A DNA stretch of 64,000 nucleotides, from positions 62,001 to 126,000 of the forward strand of contig SMSO01000008.1 of assembly GCA_004764695.1 (NCBI GenBank). The letters are read 5' to 3'. Shown piece by piece: positions 25,701 through 33,778 of this stretch. This DNA is from Schizochytrium sp. TIO01. Lineage: Eukaryota > Sar > Bigyra > Thraustochytrida > Thraustochytriidae. How positions within the stretch are numbered: the first letter of the stretch is position 1; each line of letters starts with the position of its first letter. Position numbers and translations under genes: made by a program. The notes under the pieces are model-generated. The model saw only the letters and a list, made by a program, of their open reading frames with translations, had not been told where the DNA came from and did no database searches.

Positions 25701-26337
25701 TTGGCACGCCTTTGATTGCATTCTTGAAATGCTGGTACATCACGGGTGCCTGATAAGCAATATTACCTAGCAAAGGTTCGCGAGAGAGCTCTCCGAGCTC
25801 TGCGCAGCGTGCAAGCGAGATAGAATTGCGCTCTCCCGTATACTCGCAGGTGCTTCCACACTGCGTGGCTGGTTTGTAATTGGTGAAGCGGCGTCTAGAC
25901 CGAATCAGCACCCTTCCATTGGCGCAAGGTGGAATTCCTCCAATGAATCTCCAGTCCACGCACTCTCTCATTCCTCCAGGCAGCTCGCCGCGCCGCAGAA
26001 TTGTCTCGGGTCTCCATGCTTCTATATCTTGTTTAAAGGCGGCCTGGGACAGAAGGTCTCGCATTTCGCCGAATGGAAAATGCAAATCAGGGTGATTGAA
26101 ATTGAGCCGCGTCCAATCCAGTTGGTTCGCAGAATTATCCTTGCGGCGATCCGGGGCGTAGCCTAATCGGTACTTCAGGATATCTGCAGTTCCTTTAAAA
26201 TAACCCGTGGTGGTGGCGCAGTACATCTTGAAGCCATACTTGCCTATAAGCATGTCTGCCAGAACATTATCTAGCGTCCAGTGCTGGGTCTTTTTCATGG
26301 CTGCGAGAGCATCTGCGATGCTCTTATCATCACACAT
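22798..26337 (-). CDS. Large Cys-rich surface protein with two C-terminal membrane helices
   Basis: A 1179-residue protein starting at ATG 26337. Residues ~1-320 form the domain duplicated in the neighbouring 348-residue gene. A Ser/Thr-rich linker (STSTTTSTTTTP) lies near residue 370. A central region of about 500 residues has no motif I can name. It is followed by at least two Cys-rich PAN/apple-like or WSC-like segments, with patterns such as NCAKKC.GDC and ACANACLENTLCNFA. Two hydrophobic helices close the protein (LIVTIFLVVPLIVVLIKVV, then a second starting near ARILIGTLIGCLG). This is the architecture of a membrane-anchored adhesin or virion-surface protein displaying a long ectodomain. 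There is no obvious signal peptide, so topology is uncertain. The specific role is inferred only from architecture. Confidence 0.8.
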   Translation of the reverse strand: MCDDKSIADALAAMKKTQHWTLDNVLADMLIGKYGFKMYCATTTGYFKGTADILKYRLGYAPDRRKDNSANQLDWTRLNFNHPDLHFPFGEMRDLLSQAAFKQDIEAWRPETILRRGELPGGMRECVDWRFIGGIPPCANGRVLIRSRRRFTNYKPATQCGSTCEYTGERNSISLARCAELGELSREPLLGNIAYQAPVMYQHFKNAIKGVPTRTYINVYRTLDNRDNYIWTVNYVKTKTCQAVKQNKTANVSFYEVKTDPTTKEVLNKDYALSSDDHNYVYQSDAPDSSSVNRAFVAHVRPTLISDLEPAIDESAYTSEDSALMDDRDYPLMKSTLAGRAFSLKTGVETQVGRSASTSTTTSTTTTPDWSEPNNKWGIALAYYISEYEVDPYLKPYVDSRYIPTKNAPSQTVICGGESCFRDSGNADYAKILGYKLQDETLCGTDTSVPLLYLKCFDGESWFPFQASFETNKLSELQSYFGSKIISKNRPFFNGVSMNIDAIGVDVIDRTVGQNQFWMYLDHNQPVFTLGDLAYASPMLFVMLMLDNLGPMMIKRSKLIGGSSSLWEAMAETLGIQADEANKILYPEYLMDGSGSKTDLAVRNVLQDFHKAVFAESYATGYTSEHTPALVGYMFHPTAPDQSFFMLANSHFQTGDTYRGFFLYRIPWLHAWHGLHNFERDFGGWNHNIKTGKGGGGMAVKYFYDGTCQLPGDHATRDGGEFMGDTNEVRGASKYRLIETVDYDPSGKTAGFVGNGKDQHCNAGSPCDPIDSSVVPPLLPNYTAARALTRTNADPEADFVSYSYTTCGSASGKLLKKEAVTNQVDAVSKCTGECNFVNIKDTEGYFYASCDIENDDTGSTLLQRKSTIATQSTSMQLIEKYYGDYQDVCMTKAMKGINDFSNLIKVPSGYRLVNGPGCTSGGTTSKQNSLINCAKKCTGDCSHATWNAQTEECRVCTGTYSPTQRGPCDLITVRPVPRGAAPNVSASDYKGFNAVIGHFCENRGYTNSIAVVSGAKTMQACANACLENTLCNFAQLDESGLCALLDVCPEYYPTDNDDLEVLVRTDFTTPTASIPETGDTSTSIDDSGTDNRSYTERLNALSFVPLIVTIFLVVPLIVVLIKVVPKKLQDPRHLLLARILIGTLIGCLGIIGIALSTTLILGDVHVVADAAAKQYTGVH

Positions 26338-26598
26338 TCTGCCTTTTGCGAGGATATACGATTAACGAGGAAGCAATTGAGGATGTGTAAAAATTCCCAC
26401 ACAAAAAAGGATGCCCTCCTGTGTTCGCTAAACGTTGCAAATTTTTTAGCTCAACTTAACAAGAGAAAGAAAAATTCTAGCAAATTATTTCTCGTTTAGC
26501 AGTCGGGAAACAAAAAATTGAATAAATAAATACAAGCACATACGAAAAAGCAAAAGCTAAAAGCAAAAAAAATCTAAAAGGGCAAGTGTGCTGCACCT
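26338..26598. promoter_or_regulatory. Divergent intergenic region with two outward promoters
   Basis: A 261-base AT-rich region separates the start of the 1179-residue gene (minus) from the start of the 176-residue gene (plus). It must hold promoters for both. The plus-strand leader is A-rich with AAAAGCAAAAGC words. No defined box could be assigned. Confidence 0.4.
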
Positions 26599-27129
26599 AT
26601 GCAGGATATCGCTATTGATCGACTCCTTTCGCCGGTGACTCAGTTGCCTCGCCACCTGAGTTTTCTTCATGCATTTCTCATCATTTTGGGAGTGGCATTA
26701 ATTCTGATGGGTGCAATCAGACTCGCTACAAACACCAAGCCATGCGGAGGAGAGGCGGCCCGTGCTTATATTCAGAGAAGTCTTGAGAATTCCCGCGCAT
26801 CGGGCTCTTCTGCGCCCCGCATTGCCTCAGGCGTGACTTACACTGAGCGCGTGGCCACCGCTCGAGCCGCTGCAGACGCCGCAATCACCCCTCGCACAGT
26901 GGATGCTTCTTCAATGGCTCCTCAGTCTCTATCCTTTAACCCTACAGGAGCCGTGATTCTCGCAGATGCAGTCGCACCAGCTGTAGCCGCAGAGAGGTCC
27001 CGTAATCCTGATGAACGCACTTGTAAGGTAAACAAGTCTCTCAATGCTTTGTTTCTTGCTCTGGGTATATGTACAGTGCTAGCCGCAAGCATTGCAGGGC
27101 GTTACCTTTTCCCTAGGGATTACAACTGA
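26599..27129 (+). CDS. Small two-helix membrane protein
   Basis: A 176-residue protein starting at ATG 26599. A hydrophobic helix lies at about residues 22-42 (AFLIILGVALILMGAIRLA) and a second near residues 149-168 (LNALFLALGICTVLAASIA). Between them is an Ala/Ser/Thr-rich, Arg-containing segment of about 100 residues. The arrangement suggests a hairpin membrane protein exposing the central loop on one side. It is divergent from the large surface protein gene and followed 256 bases later by another membrane protein gene on the same strand, so it may belong to the same set of envelope or secretory components. I do not recognise a family. Confidence 0.7.
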   Translation: MQDIAIDRLLSPVTQLPRHLSFLHAFLIILGVALILMGAIRLATNTKPCGGEAARAYIQRSLENSRASGSSAPRIASGVTYTERVATARAAADAAITPRTVDASSMAPQSLSFNPTGAVILADAVAPAVAAERSRNPDERTCKVNKSLNALFLALGICTVLAASIAGRYLFPRDYN

Positions 27130-27385
27130 TCATAGTATTGTTGGTGTTGTTGTTGTTATTGATGGATAAGAAAAGGGGAAATAAATGTACAGCAAGAAGA
27201 AGGAAAAAAATAAAAACCAAAAGGTCAAAACAAAAACAAAAACACATAAATGAAAATATAAATTGCGTTTATTACTTTTAGAATAAACAACACACGCAAC
27301 AGTAAAAGGGATACATACATACAGTTTTTTTCGCAACTGTGCTGCATCCTTCAAAAGTAGTAATTTACAAAAACTTCAATCCAGC
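27130..27385. other. Intergenic, AT-rich
   Basis: 256 bases between two plus-strand membrane protein genes, with a GTTGTT run directly after the stop and an A-rich leader before the next ATG. The minus-strand frame here is a low-complexity artefact. Confidence 0.4.
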
Positions 27386-28441
27386 ATGGCTGTAGGCGAA
27401 GGCTTCTTCGTAAGCGGATTCATATTTTTGGTCGCTGGAATTTCCTTATGCGGGGCTAGTGCCTCTGCAGGTTTCACAAAAACTGTCATTAATACTGCGG
27501 GAAGCAATGGTAGTTCCACTGCGACGACTGTAGCAGCAACACAGTCGGGCGGAAGTGATACGAATACTACTGTAACTTCGAGCGGCACCAATAGCACAGT
27601 CTCTGCAACGGCAACAGCAACAGCAACAGCAACGGCAACAGCAAGCTCCTCTGCTCCGAGCACCGCTGCTCCTACCGCAGCTGCTTCGCCTGATTGTGTT
27701 GCACAGTCAAGCTCAGTTTCCATTTGTACAACTGCATGGTATCGATTGATTGACAAGACTTACTACGATAATGGTAAGACTAACTACTATCTCGGTACCG
27801 ACTCCCTCCTTAATAACAATTATTATCCCGTGGGAACATTTCCTGCTGACCCTGATAATCCTCGAGATGATATGCAATGGAGCTTCAAGAAAAACTCATT
27901 GAATAGCACCAACATCTTTACAATTATGAACAAAGCCAATGCAGCGATGATATATGTAACGGAAGCCTACGAATCTGTAGAAGCGATGACCACTGCATCA
28001 ACTCCCATCGAGCTCAAACTGGTGAAAGCTGGACCAGGAAACGGCAGTTCAATCATAGGCACGTTTGAGCTCTATAACACTAACACAAATTACCTCATTT
28101 ACCGGACCCCTGCTGCCAACGATGGTCTAGTTTCGTGCTACAACGGCAACACTCCCAAGTACTCATCGGTGAATTCACAGTACTACATCGAGCACATTTC
28201 AGGTCCTTCGAGAGCATCTGGTACTGGAACATCTGGAACAACGAAAGAGATCAACGCGCATGCAATCACCCTTCTCATCGTAGGTCTGCTGTTCCTGATT
28301 TCGGGTGTGAGTCTCTTTGGCGTGGGAATTAAGCACAGGCGCGCGGCGAAGCGGGAGCGCACAGGCGGGTTACTTGCCCCTCAGGAGGGGCCGGAGCAGA
28401 TCGCACAGGTGCCAACACCCGTTGGCGAGGAGGAGAATTGA
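27386..28441 (+). CDS. Mucin-like membrane protein with N- and C-terminal helices
   Basis: A 351-residue protein starting at ATG 27386. An N-terminal hydrophobic segment (residues ~8-28) can act as a signal or anchor. A Ser/Thr/Ala-rich stretch follows, containing (TA)n dipeptides encoded by a GCAACA-type hexanucleotide repeat near 27610-27650, and probably O-glycosylated. A domain of ~180 residues begins at SPDC.....SV.IC(T)TA(W)YRL and ends in YYIEHISG. A transmembrane helix at about residues 293-316 and a short basic tail close the protein. A paralogue lies at 55484-56575 on the other strand and shares the same order of elements. The core domain resembles a beta-trefoil or lectin-like fold in its periodic aromatic pattern, but that is only an impression. 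Confidence 0.75.
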   Translation: MAVGEGFFVSGFIFLVAGISLCGASASAGFTKTVINTAGSNGSSTATTVAATQSGGSDTNTTVTSSGTNSTVSATATATATATATASSSAPSTAAPTAAASPDCVAQSSSVSICTTAWYRLIDKTYYDNGKTNYYLGTDSLLNNNYYPVGTFPADPDNPRDDMQWSFKKNSLNSTNIFTIMNKANAAMIYVTEAYESVEAMTTASTPIELKLVKAGPGNGSSIIGTFELYNTNTNYLIYRTPAANDGLVSCYNGNTPKYSSVNSQYYIEHISGPSRASGTGTSGTTKEINAHAITLLIVGLLFLISGVSLFGVGIKHRRAAKRERTGGLLAPQEGPEQIAQVPTPVGEEEN

Positions 28442-28473
28442 TTGATTGACAATCCAGCATCCAAGGAAGGAGG

Positions 28474-30094
28474 ATGGCCAGCCCCGCTGCCACTTCGACT
28501 TACGAGTCTCTGCACCAGAGGTTGCTCGAAATCGGGATGAGGCGCTCTTTGCCACCCTCTGCCGCGACACCTGGGACGCGCGAAAGCAGCGCACGGAAGC
28601 GAAAGCGGGCACCCAGCCCGGCCGGAACCATCGTCTCACAGACAGTCAGTAGAGCTATTTCTTCTTCTTCTTCTTCTTGTTCTTCTTGTTCCTCTTCCTC
28701 TCTTTCAACGAGAAGAACGGGAGAGTGGAACAGGTTCAACGAGAGAAAGGGAACATTCAGAACGTGAAGAACTCCTTTCAGGGCCCGAGAATTCAGAAGA
28801 TGAACTTTCGGAACATGAGGAACTCCATTCCGGACCTGAGAATTCAGAAGATGAACATTCAGAACATTCAGAACATTCGGAATCCCTTTCTAGAGAGAAT
28901 AGAGGAGACCTAACGACCGGGCAGGTAGGCAATTCGGTAGATAGTCCTATAACACAGAGGGGCGTGGAAAAAAATCAACGAAGCCGGAGGCGTCGTAGAG
29001 TGGTAGATTTAAATGCAGTATTGGCAAAAGCCATTGCGCTGCCGGCAGAAGCAGATCGTGCGTGCGCAGAGGCACAGCCGCCGCTGGTGAGGCGCTTGCA
29101 CGTCGAGGTTCTTAGTGTGATCTGGAGATGCCCTGATTTATGGGATCCTCTCTACGGGCTTCCCCTCCTGCGCGCTTTTGCAAAGTATGAAGGTTTCACA
29201 GAGGAAGAAGTAGCCATGCTGTGCGATGAGGAGCTGAAGGCGGCGCTGGCGTGCTACGGAGACGGCGCCACGTTTCATTGTTCGTATTCCGAGCTCGAAA
29301 AGTTTCTTCCTAAGGACCGCCACTCTCCTGAAGAGTACAGGGATTGCACTGACGCGAGGGTGTGCAAGGCGTGGATGCAAGAAGTCGATCCCGAATTGGA
29401 CAATTTTGGCGCTTATCGCATTTACGCCTTTGGATACTTTTGGGAGGTGGACAGGCAGAAGAAGTTCGAGTGGCTGCGACGCCACTTCGATCCTACTCGT
29501 GCTGCATCAGGCGGTAGACGGACGAATTCGTTCGCCAGTGGATTTTGCGCTGATTTCCGCGAGACCTTTGTTAAAGTGGAGGAAACCGACCTGTGCCCAC
29601 TCTGCCCCGGCGCCATCCTCTCGACTCTTTTCCGCCTCAGGCTCCTTCCGTTCGAGCTGCCCCTAGGGATTATCAAATCTAAACGGAACCCAATGATAGC
29701 TTTCAAGGAGAGATTTACTCCTGATGAGTCGCACGACTTGATTGAGTTGCACGGCGTCGATTTTGTGCTCGATCGCTACGCTCAAGTTCTTGGCAATATA
29801 GCAAATTTCGATGAGAATTTGAACAACCTCGACCTTCAACTGCTAGGAGTCTACGCTATGATAAAAGAAAGTATTGAGCCGCACGCTTACACCCAGGACG
29901 AAAAGAGGGGGCTGCTCACTGCCCGGCTCTCTCAGCCAGACTATTTTAACTCGATTGGTTCGCCCTTCCATGGTGTGTTCTATCATGCGTTTCTAGCTGC
30001 TCTGAAGGGCTGGCTGTTTAATAAAACAAACAAACAAACAAACAAACAAACAAACAAACAAACAAACAAACAAACAAACCACACAACAAAATGA
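28474..30094 (+). CDS. Unknown protein, probably spliced or frameshifted
   Basis: An ATG at 28474 opens a Ser/Arg-rich frame that closes near 28767. A different frame (positions 2 modulo 3) is open from 28541 to 30094 but has no early ATG; its apparent start at 28964 is GTG. That frame is clearly coding from about 28720. It reads an acidic repeat containing SGPENSEDE twice, then a basic RSRRRRRR patch and a ~300-residue globular region. A 64-base segment 28649-28712 begins GTAGAG, has a long pyrimidine tract and ends CAACGAG; removing it joins the two frames exactly. I therefore propose one small intron, with an indel as alternative. The last ~20 residues (TNKQ repeats) come from a CAAA microsatellite, so the natural stop may have been lost. 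No family recognised. Confidence 0.55.
28649..28712 (+). other. Candidate 64-base spliceosomal intron
   Basis: Starts GT at 28649, contains an uninterrupted CTT/TTC pyrimidine tract and ends at the first AG after that tract (28711-28712). Its removal restores a single frame from ATG 28474 to the stop at 30094. The donor GTAGAG is acceptable but not strong. Confidence 0.4.
30026..30080. repeat. (AAAC)n microsatellite inside a reading-frame tail
   Basis: About fourteen AAAC/CAAA units encode the TNKQ tail of the upstream gene. An AATAAA hexamer at 30020-30025 lies immediately before the array and may be the original polyadenylation signal. Confidence 0.85.
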
Positions 30095-30185
30095 AAGGTA
30101 AATTGAAAAAAAGGATCTACACAGAACAGACAAAAACACACATTGCTCGCGCTGTTATGATTCTTTTTTAAAGATTCTAGTTAGA

Positions 30186-31076
30186 TCAAATGAATTCGAC
30201 TTTAACTCCTGGCGCTCTTGCTACTGCTGTTGCTTCTTCTTCTTCTTCTTCTTGTTGCTCGTTTGCGGTGCTGCTGGGATCTGGCAGTCCCTCCGGTAGG
30301 GTTCCAGTGCCGAGATCCGTCACTGTGTGGATACCTCTAGCACGCAGCCATTGCGCGGCTCTTTTCGCATCGCCCTGGAAGGCGCTTAGTACTTTGTAAG
30401 TTTTACTGCGACGATCGTGGGTCTGCATAAGAGTCTTGTGTTGCGAAGTAAAGGCACTGTAATAACCTTCTTTGCCCTTTGCGCTGGTGGCACTGGCGCT
30501 GCTACGCGTCTTGTTCTTTGCGATGCGAGTTTCTGTAATCACAGAGGAATCGTGCGTTTGCCACTCACACATCGGAGGGACTCCTTCCACAAGTCTTTCA
30601 GTCCAATGCCTCTGCGCCTCTGTAAGTTTCAAGTGAAAGGGACCAGATCGAGAGAACTGTGCGAGACGCAATAACTTTTTGATAATTTTTGCTCCTTCTT
30701 CTCCATTAAAGGAAGACGGTAAACCAAAGAGATCAGACCAGCACGTGCGCTGTGCTTGAAGAGGTGCGGCTTGAGGACTGCGACTAACTCTATTTCTCCT
30801 TGCAGAAGAAGACGGTCGTCTTTTTTGCTGTTGTTGCTTTTGTCTGCGCCGCACGGACCGAGGGGTCTGCAAAGAGTTTTCCTTGTCTGGTGCTTTCTCA
30901 AAGACTTCCGCATAAGAGTTACTGCGGCGTCTTGGTTCTTCCTCCTCCTGCTTCCATTGATTCTTCTTCTCGATGGGTATTCGGAACTCTTCTTCTTCTT
31001 CTTCTTCTTCTTCTTCGCTCCATACAGTCCATTTAGTTCCTTTAGGCGTTTCAACCGAGTGGTGGTCCACCCCCAA
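30186..31076 (-). CDS. Charged unknown protein, start unresolved
   Basis: A 296-codon frame opens at a TTG (31076). No in-frame ATG occurs in the first half, and an upstream TAA lies only a few codons before. The product carries a Glu tract near residue 20, encoded by GAA repeats. A long basic, Gln- and Ser-rich region follows (residues ~45-105), then a globular part containing WSDLFGLP and a segment near residue 235 reading AAQWLRARGIHTVTDLG. A second Glu tract lies near the C terminus. Its 5' end overlaps the preceding same-strand frame by 26 bases at a run of five G. The missing start suggests a frameshift fusion with that upstream frame or an unseen short exon. No family recognised. Confidence 0.5.
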   Translation of the reverse strand: MGVDHHSVETPKGTKWTVWSEEEEEEEEEEFRIPIEKKNQWKQEEEEPRRRSNSYAEVFEKAPDKENSLQTPRSVRRRQKQQQQKRRPSSSARRNRVSRSPQAAPLQAQRTCWSDLFGLPSSFNGEEGAKIIKKLLRLAQFSRSGPFHLKLTEAQRHWTERLVEGVPPMCEWQTHDSSVITETRIAKNKTRSSASATSAKGKEGYYSAFTSQHKTLMQTHDRRSKTYKVLSAFQGDAKRAAQWLRARGIHTVTDLGTGTLPEGLPDPSSTANEQQEEEEEEATAVARAPGVKVEFI

Positions 31077-31521
31077 GCAAGACGCCAGTTGTTACAAGTG
31101 CTATTCCTGCGCCCTCTCCTCCCTTGCTGCCTACCTGATTGTTGGCGGCTCTTGAAATAGAGGCGGCCCTGCCTGGAGAAAGGGCATTTGGGTCATCCAG
31201 GATCCTTTCTAAGCCAGTCACTCCTTCACCTTCTGCTACCAGATCTATGTAACTCTGCACAGTCGTGTCGTTCGAGGTATCCTGCAATGCATTGTAAATA
31301 AAAGTAGCGTTCTGGATTGCAAGGGGTCTTGTGGAGTTAGCAATGAGCGTCTGGAGCTTGGTGATTGTGTAAATATAATCGGTCTGATCAGCCCAGAAGA
31401 TTGGTTGGTCATCTCCGTAATCAGTATTAGCAGGCCAAGGCCACGCTGTTGTTGAAGTTGCCGCCGCCCCGGTTGTTGTTTGTGTTGCTTCAGCAGTTGT
31501 AGCCGCTGTAGTGCTGGACAT
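31051..31521 (-). CDS. Thr/Ala-rich small protein
   Basis: The likely start is the ATG at 31521 (MSSTTAATT), 24 codons inside a longer open frame, giving 156 residues. The N terminus is rich in Thr and Ala, the middle (QPIFWADQTDYIYTITKL) is globular, and the C terminus is Gly-rich and mildly hydrophobic (GAGIALVTTGVLLGG). The stop at 31051 lies within the next minus-strand frame. Divergent from the metalloprotease gene with a leader of about 175 bases. It could be an independent small protein, or the N-terminal part of a longer product made by frameshifting at the GGGGG run near 31071. No family recognised. Confidence 0.5.
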   Translation of the reverse strand: MSSTTAATTAEATQTTTGAAATSTTAWPWPANTDYGDDQPIFWADQTDYIYTITKLQTLIANSTRPLAIQNATFIYNALQDTSNDTTVQSYIDLVAEGEGVTGLERILDDPNALSPGRAASISRAANNQVGSKGGEGAGIALVTTGVLLGGGPPLG

Positions 31522-31697
31522 TATAATGTTCCTTCTTTTTTTCTTGTTCTCTCTAGAAAGGATACGAAAAAAAGTTACCAAGAGATCAATCAATATATAC
31601 TATCTCCCCTTTAAAGTTAAGGTTCCTGGAAAGGAAGACATTGATTACTGCAGTCAGCCGCATAAACCCACAAAAGGAAAAAACTAACCAAATTGTA

Positions 31698-33647
31698 ATG
31701 ATGATTAGCCCCGAGCAGAAATTAAGGTTGGGTATTGTGATTTTGGTCATTGGTATCTTGGTGGTTCTCTCGCTGACTTCTTCCGGTGCCTCAATGATTT
31801 CTCGTGCTAATTCTTACCTCGATGCGAACGACATTGGTTACCAGACAGAAAATGATGACAATCCTGATGCAGAAAATGATGATGATGGGGATACAAGTAC
31901 CTCCACGACTTCTGCGGAAGGTGGTGATACTGGAAGCACAACGGCTTCTTCCAGTGGGACCGGTTCTTCGGAGACAACCTATGATCCTAATCTAAGGGCG
32001 CGCCCCACGACAGAAAATGTGGTGCGCCCGACGGATGATAACATTTGGGGAGGTATGAAATTAGATAGCATGCCACAGGATAAAGACATTTCCGGGGGTC
32101 CTACAGTGAACGGCGCTCTTACTGCAAATGTGGGAGAGTTCATGGGTGTGCGCAGCAAGGGAGCAGAACCCTTTTTTCCTGATTGGGAGTTTGGATGGTA
32201 CCTAAACGAAGGCCAAGTTTCCATTGATCGCGCAAACGCCAAGACCTTTCGTATCAATATCTTCTGTGCCAGTTATAATGACGACAAGTTCCCTATCCCC
32301 ACTGACGAATTCAAAGCGGCTTATTTGAACTTCTGGAAAGTCGCAGGTGCTGGTTTTATCACCCCTGAATGGGGCAAGCTAGATGTTTTTGATTTTGATT
32401 CCAGCCACCCTGCTGATCACCACGATTCTGCTTCGAAGATCATCAGTGCGGTAGCGAAAAAGTATCCTGACTGGTGGCCGCAGGTCAAGGCAAAGACGCT
32501 TCCCGAGGAGGCCTGCTTGATCATGATGGGCTACCGTAAGTACGGCTCTGGAGGGCAGTACCTTGGCGTTTATTCAAGAGTGAAGGGACCTATCGATTCC
32601 ACTTCTCTGCACGAGCTGGGCCACCGCTCAGGCGGTCACTCTTACATGCTTGGATGGGACACCAAGAAGAAGATCTATACAATGCCTGGTACTCTTTCGA
32701 ATGACGGCATGTGCATGATGAGCTACACGACGCGCTACATGGACCTCTACGCTCCTCCTTGGTATCACCGCAACGGCTGGTTCAGAGCAGAGCCTGGGTC
32801 TTATCGTTACATTCAGAACGGCGCGACGTACAAGATGAATATGTTTCACCAGTGGAAGGCCGATGGGCGCGTGCACTGCTTGGTGGCTCTAAGCCCGTTC
32901 ACTGGGGAGTATGTGTTTTACAAGATTAGTATGATTGGCTGGTCCAAGCCAGGCATTGAGACAACTTTATGGCTGACTGGCCGGACCAAGAATGGCAAAA
33001 CTCGCATTCCAACTGCGGATATTCCTGACATTGAGACGAATAATCTTATGAAAGGTTCTAACAACGATGGTTTCATTCGCTGGGTGGCCTACCCGGCCGC
33101 TTGGGTCTCGACGGGTGGCAATGATATGGAGCTCCGTGCCTGCCGCGACCCAATTACAGGCGGAGGAGAGGACTGGATAGATCCTAACACTGGCCTGCGC
33201 TTTGTGGTGAGCAATGTCGTGAAGGACTGGGAGAATTACCAGTGCGACGTGACAGTAACCTACGATGCTTCTTACTTGAAGCGTACCCTGCCTCCTCAGA
33301 TTACCAAGATCGCGACTGGAGTTTACAAGCACCAGAAGGGCAGTGATTTGTATGACGACAGCAAGGGTTCTGTAACGGATAACAGTTCCACTTTGCTCAT
33401 TGTTACCTTCAAAAATCCCAATCCAGGCAGCACGCGCCCATTCATTTGCAATGCCAAGAGCTGCTTTACACAAGGAGGAATGGGCTTAGGAGGGCCAAAC
33501 AACCAGAAATGCATCTTGCTTGGAGGGACTTCACAGGATTTCTACTTCCAGGCAAAGAAAGGAACCTTGGCAGGCAAAGAAGACGTTGCTGTTATTTGTC
33601 TAGGTGAGACCTATACTCGCAAAATCAAGTTCACACACCACAAGTAA
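31698..33647 (+). CDS. Membrane-anchored HExxH metalloprotease, gametolysin (M11)-like
   Basis: The longest frame opens at a TTG (31641), but the ATG at 31698 directly precedes the N-terminal anchor and is chosen, giving 649 residues. A hydrophobic helix lies at about residues 10-30, followed by an acidic Ser/Thr-rich stalk to about residue 105. The catalytic motif HELGHRSGGH is at residues 305-314, with a third His one residue closer than in the standard HExxHxxGxxH of metzincins. A Met-turn candidate MMSY follows at about 340. The segment after it (WYHRNGWF) is reminiscent of the peptidase M11/gametolysin family, which attacks extracellular matrix or cell wall. A type II membrane protease acting on host surface glycoproteins is the natural inference. 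Activity cannot be judged from the altered spacing. Confidence 0.7.
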   Translation: MMISPEQKLRLGIVILVIGILVVLSLTSSGASMISRANSYLDANDIGYQTENDDNPDAENDDDGDTSTSTTSAEGGDTGSTTASSSGTGSSETTYDPNLRARPTTENVVRPTDDNIWGGMKLDSMPQDKDISGGPTVNGALTANVGEFMGVRSKGAEPFFPDWEFGWYLNEGQVSIDRANAKTFRINIFCASYNDDKFPIPTDEFKAAYLNFWKVAGAGFITPEWGKLDVFDFDSSHPADHHDSASKIISAVAKKYPDWWPQVKAKTLPEEACLIMMGYRKYGSGGQYLGVYSRVKGPIDSTSLHELGHRSGGHSYMLGWDTKKKIYTMPGTLSNDGMCMMSYTTRYMDLYAPPWYHRNGWFRAEPGSYRYIQNGATYKMNMFHQWKADGRVHCLVALSPFTGEYVFYKISMIGWSKPGIETTLWLTGRTKNGKTRIPTADIPDIETNNLMKGSNNDGFIRWVAYPAAWVSTGGNDMELRACRDPITGGGEDWIDPNTGLRFVVSNVVKDWENYQCDVTVTYDASYLKRTLPPQITKIATGVYKHQKGSDLYDDSKGSVTDNSSTLLIVTFKNPNPGSTRPFICNAKSCFTQGGMGLGGPNNQKCILLGGTSQDFYFQAKKGTLAGKEDVAVICLGETYTRKIKFTHHK

Positions 33648-33778
33648 TCAAAGTGAGTCAAAGAAAAAGAAAAAGAAAAAGGGAAACATGATTTAGACAT
33701 AAGCAATAAACACCAAAAAACCATTCATTCATTCATTCATTCTCCTTAACCACTGGATGGCCCTCTTGAACTGATTAT

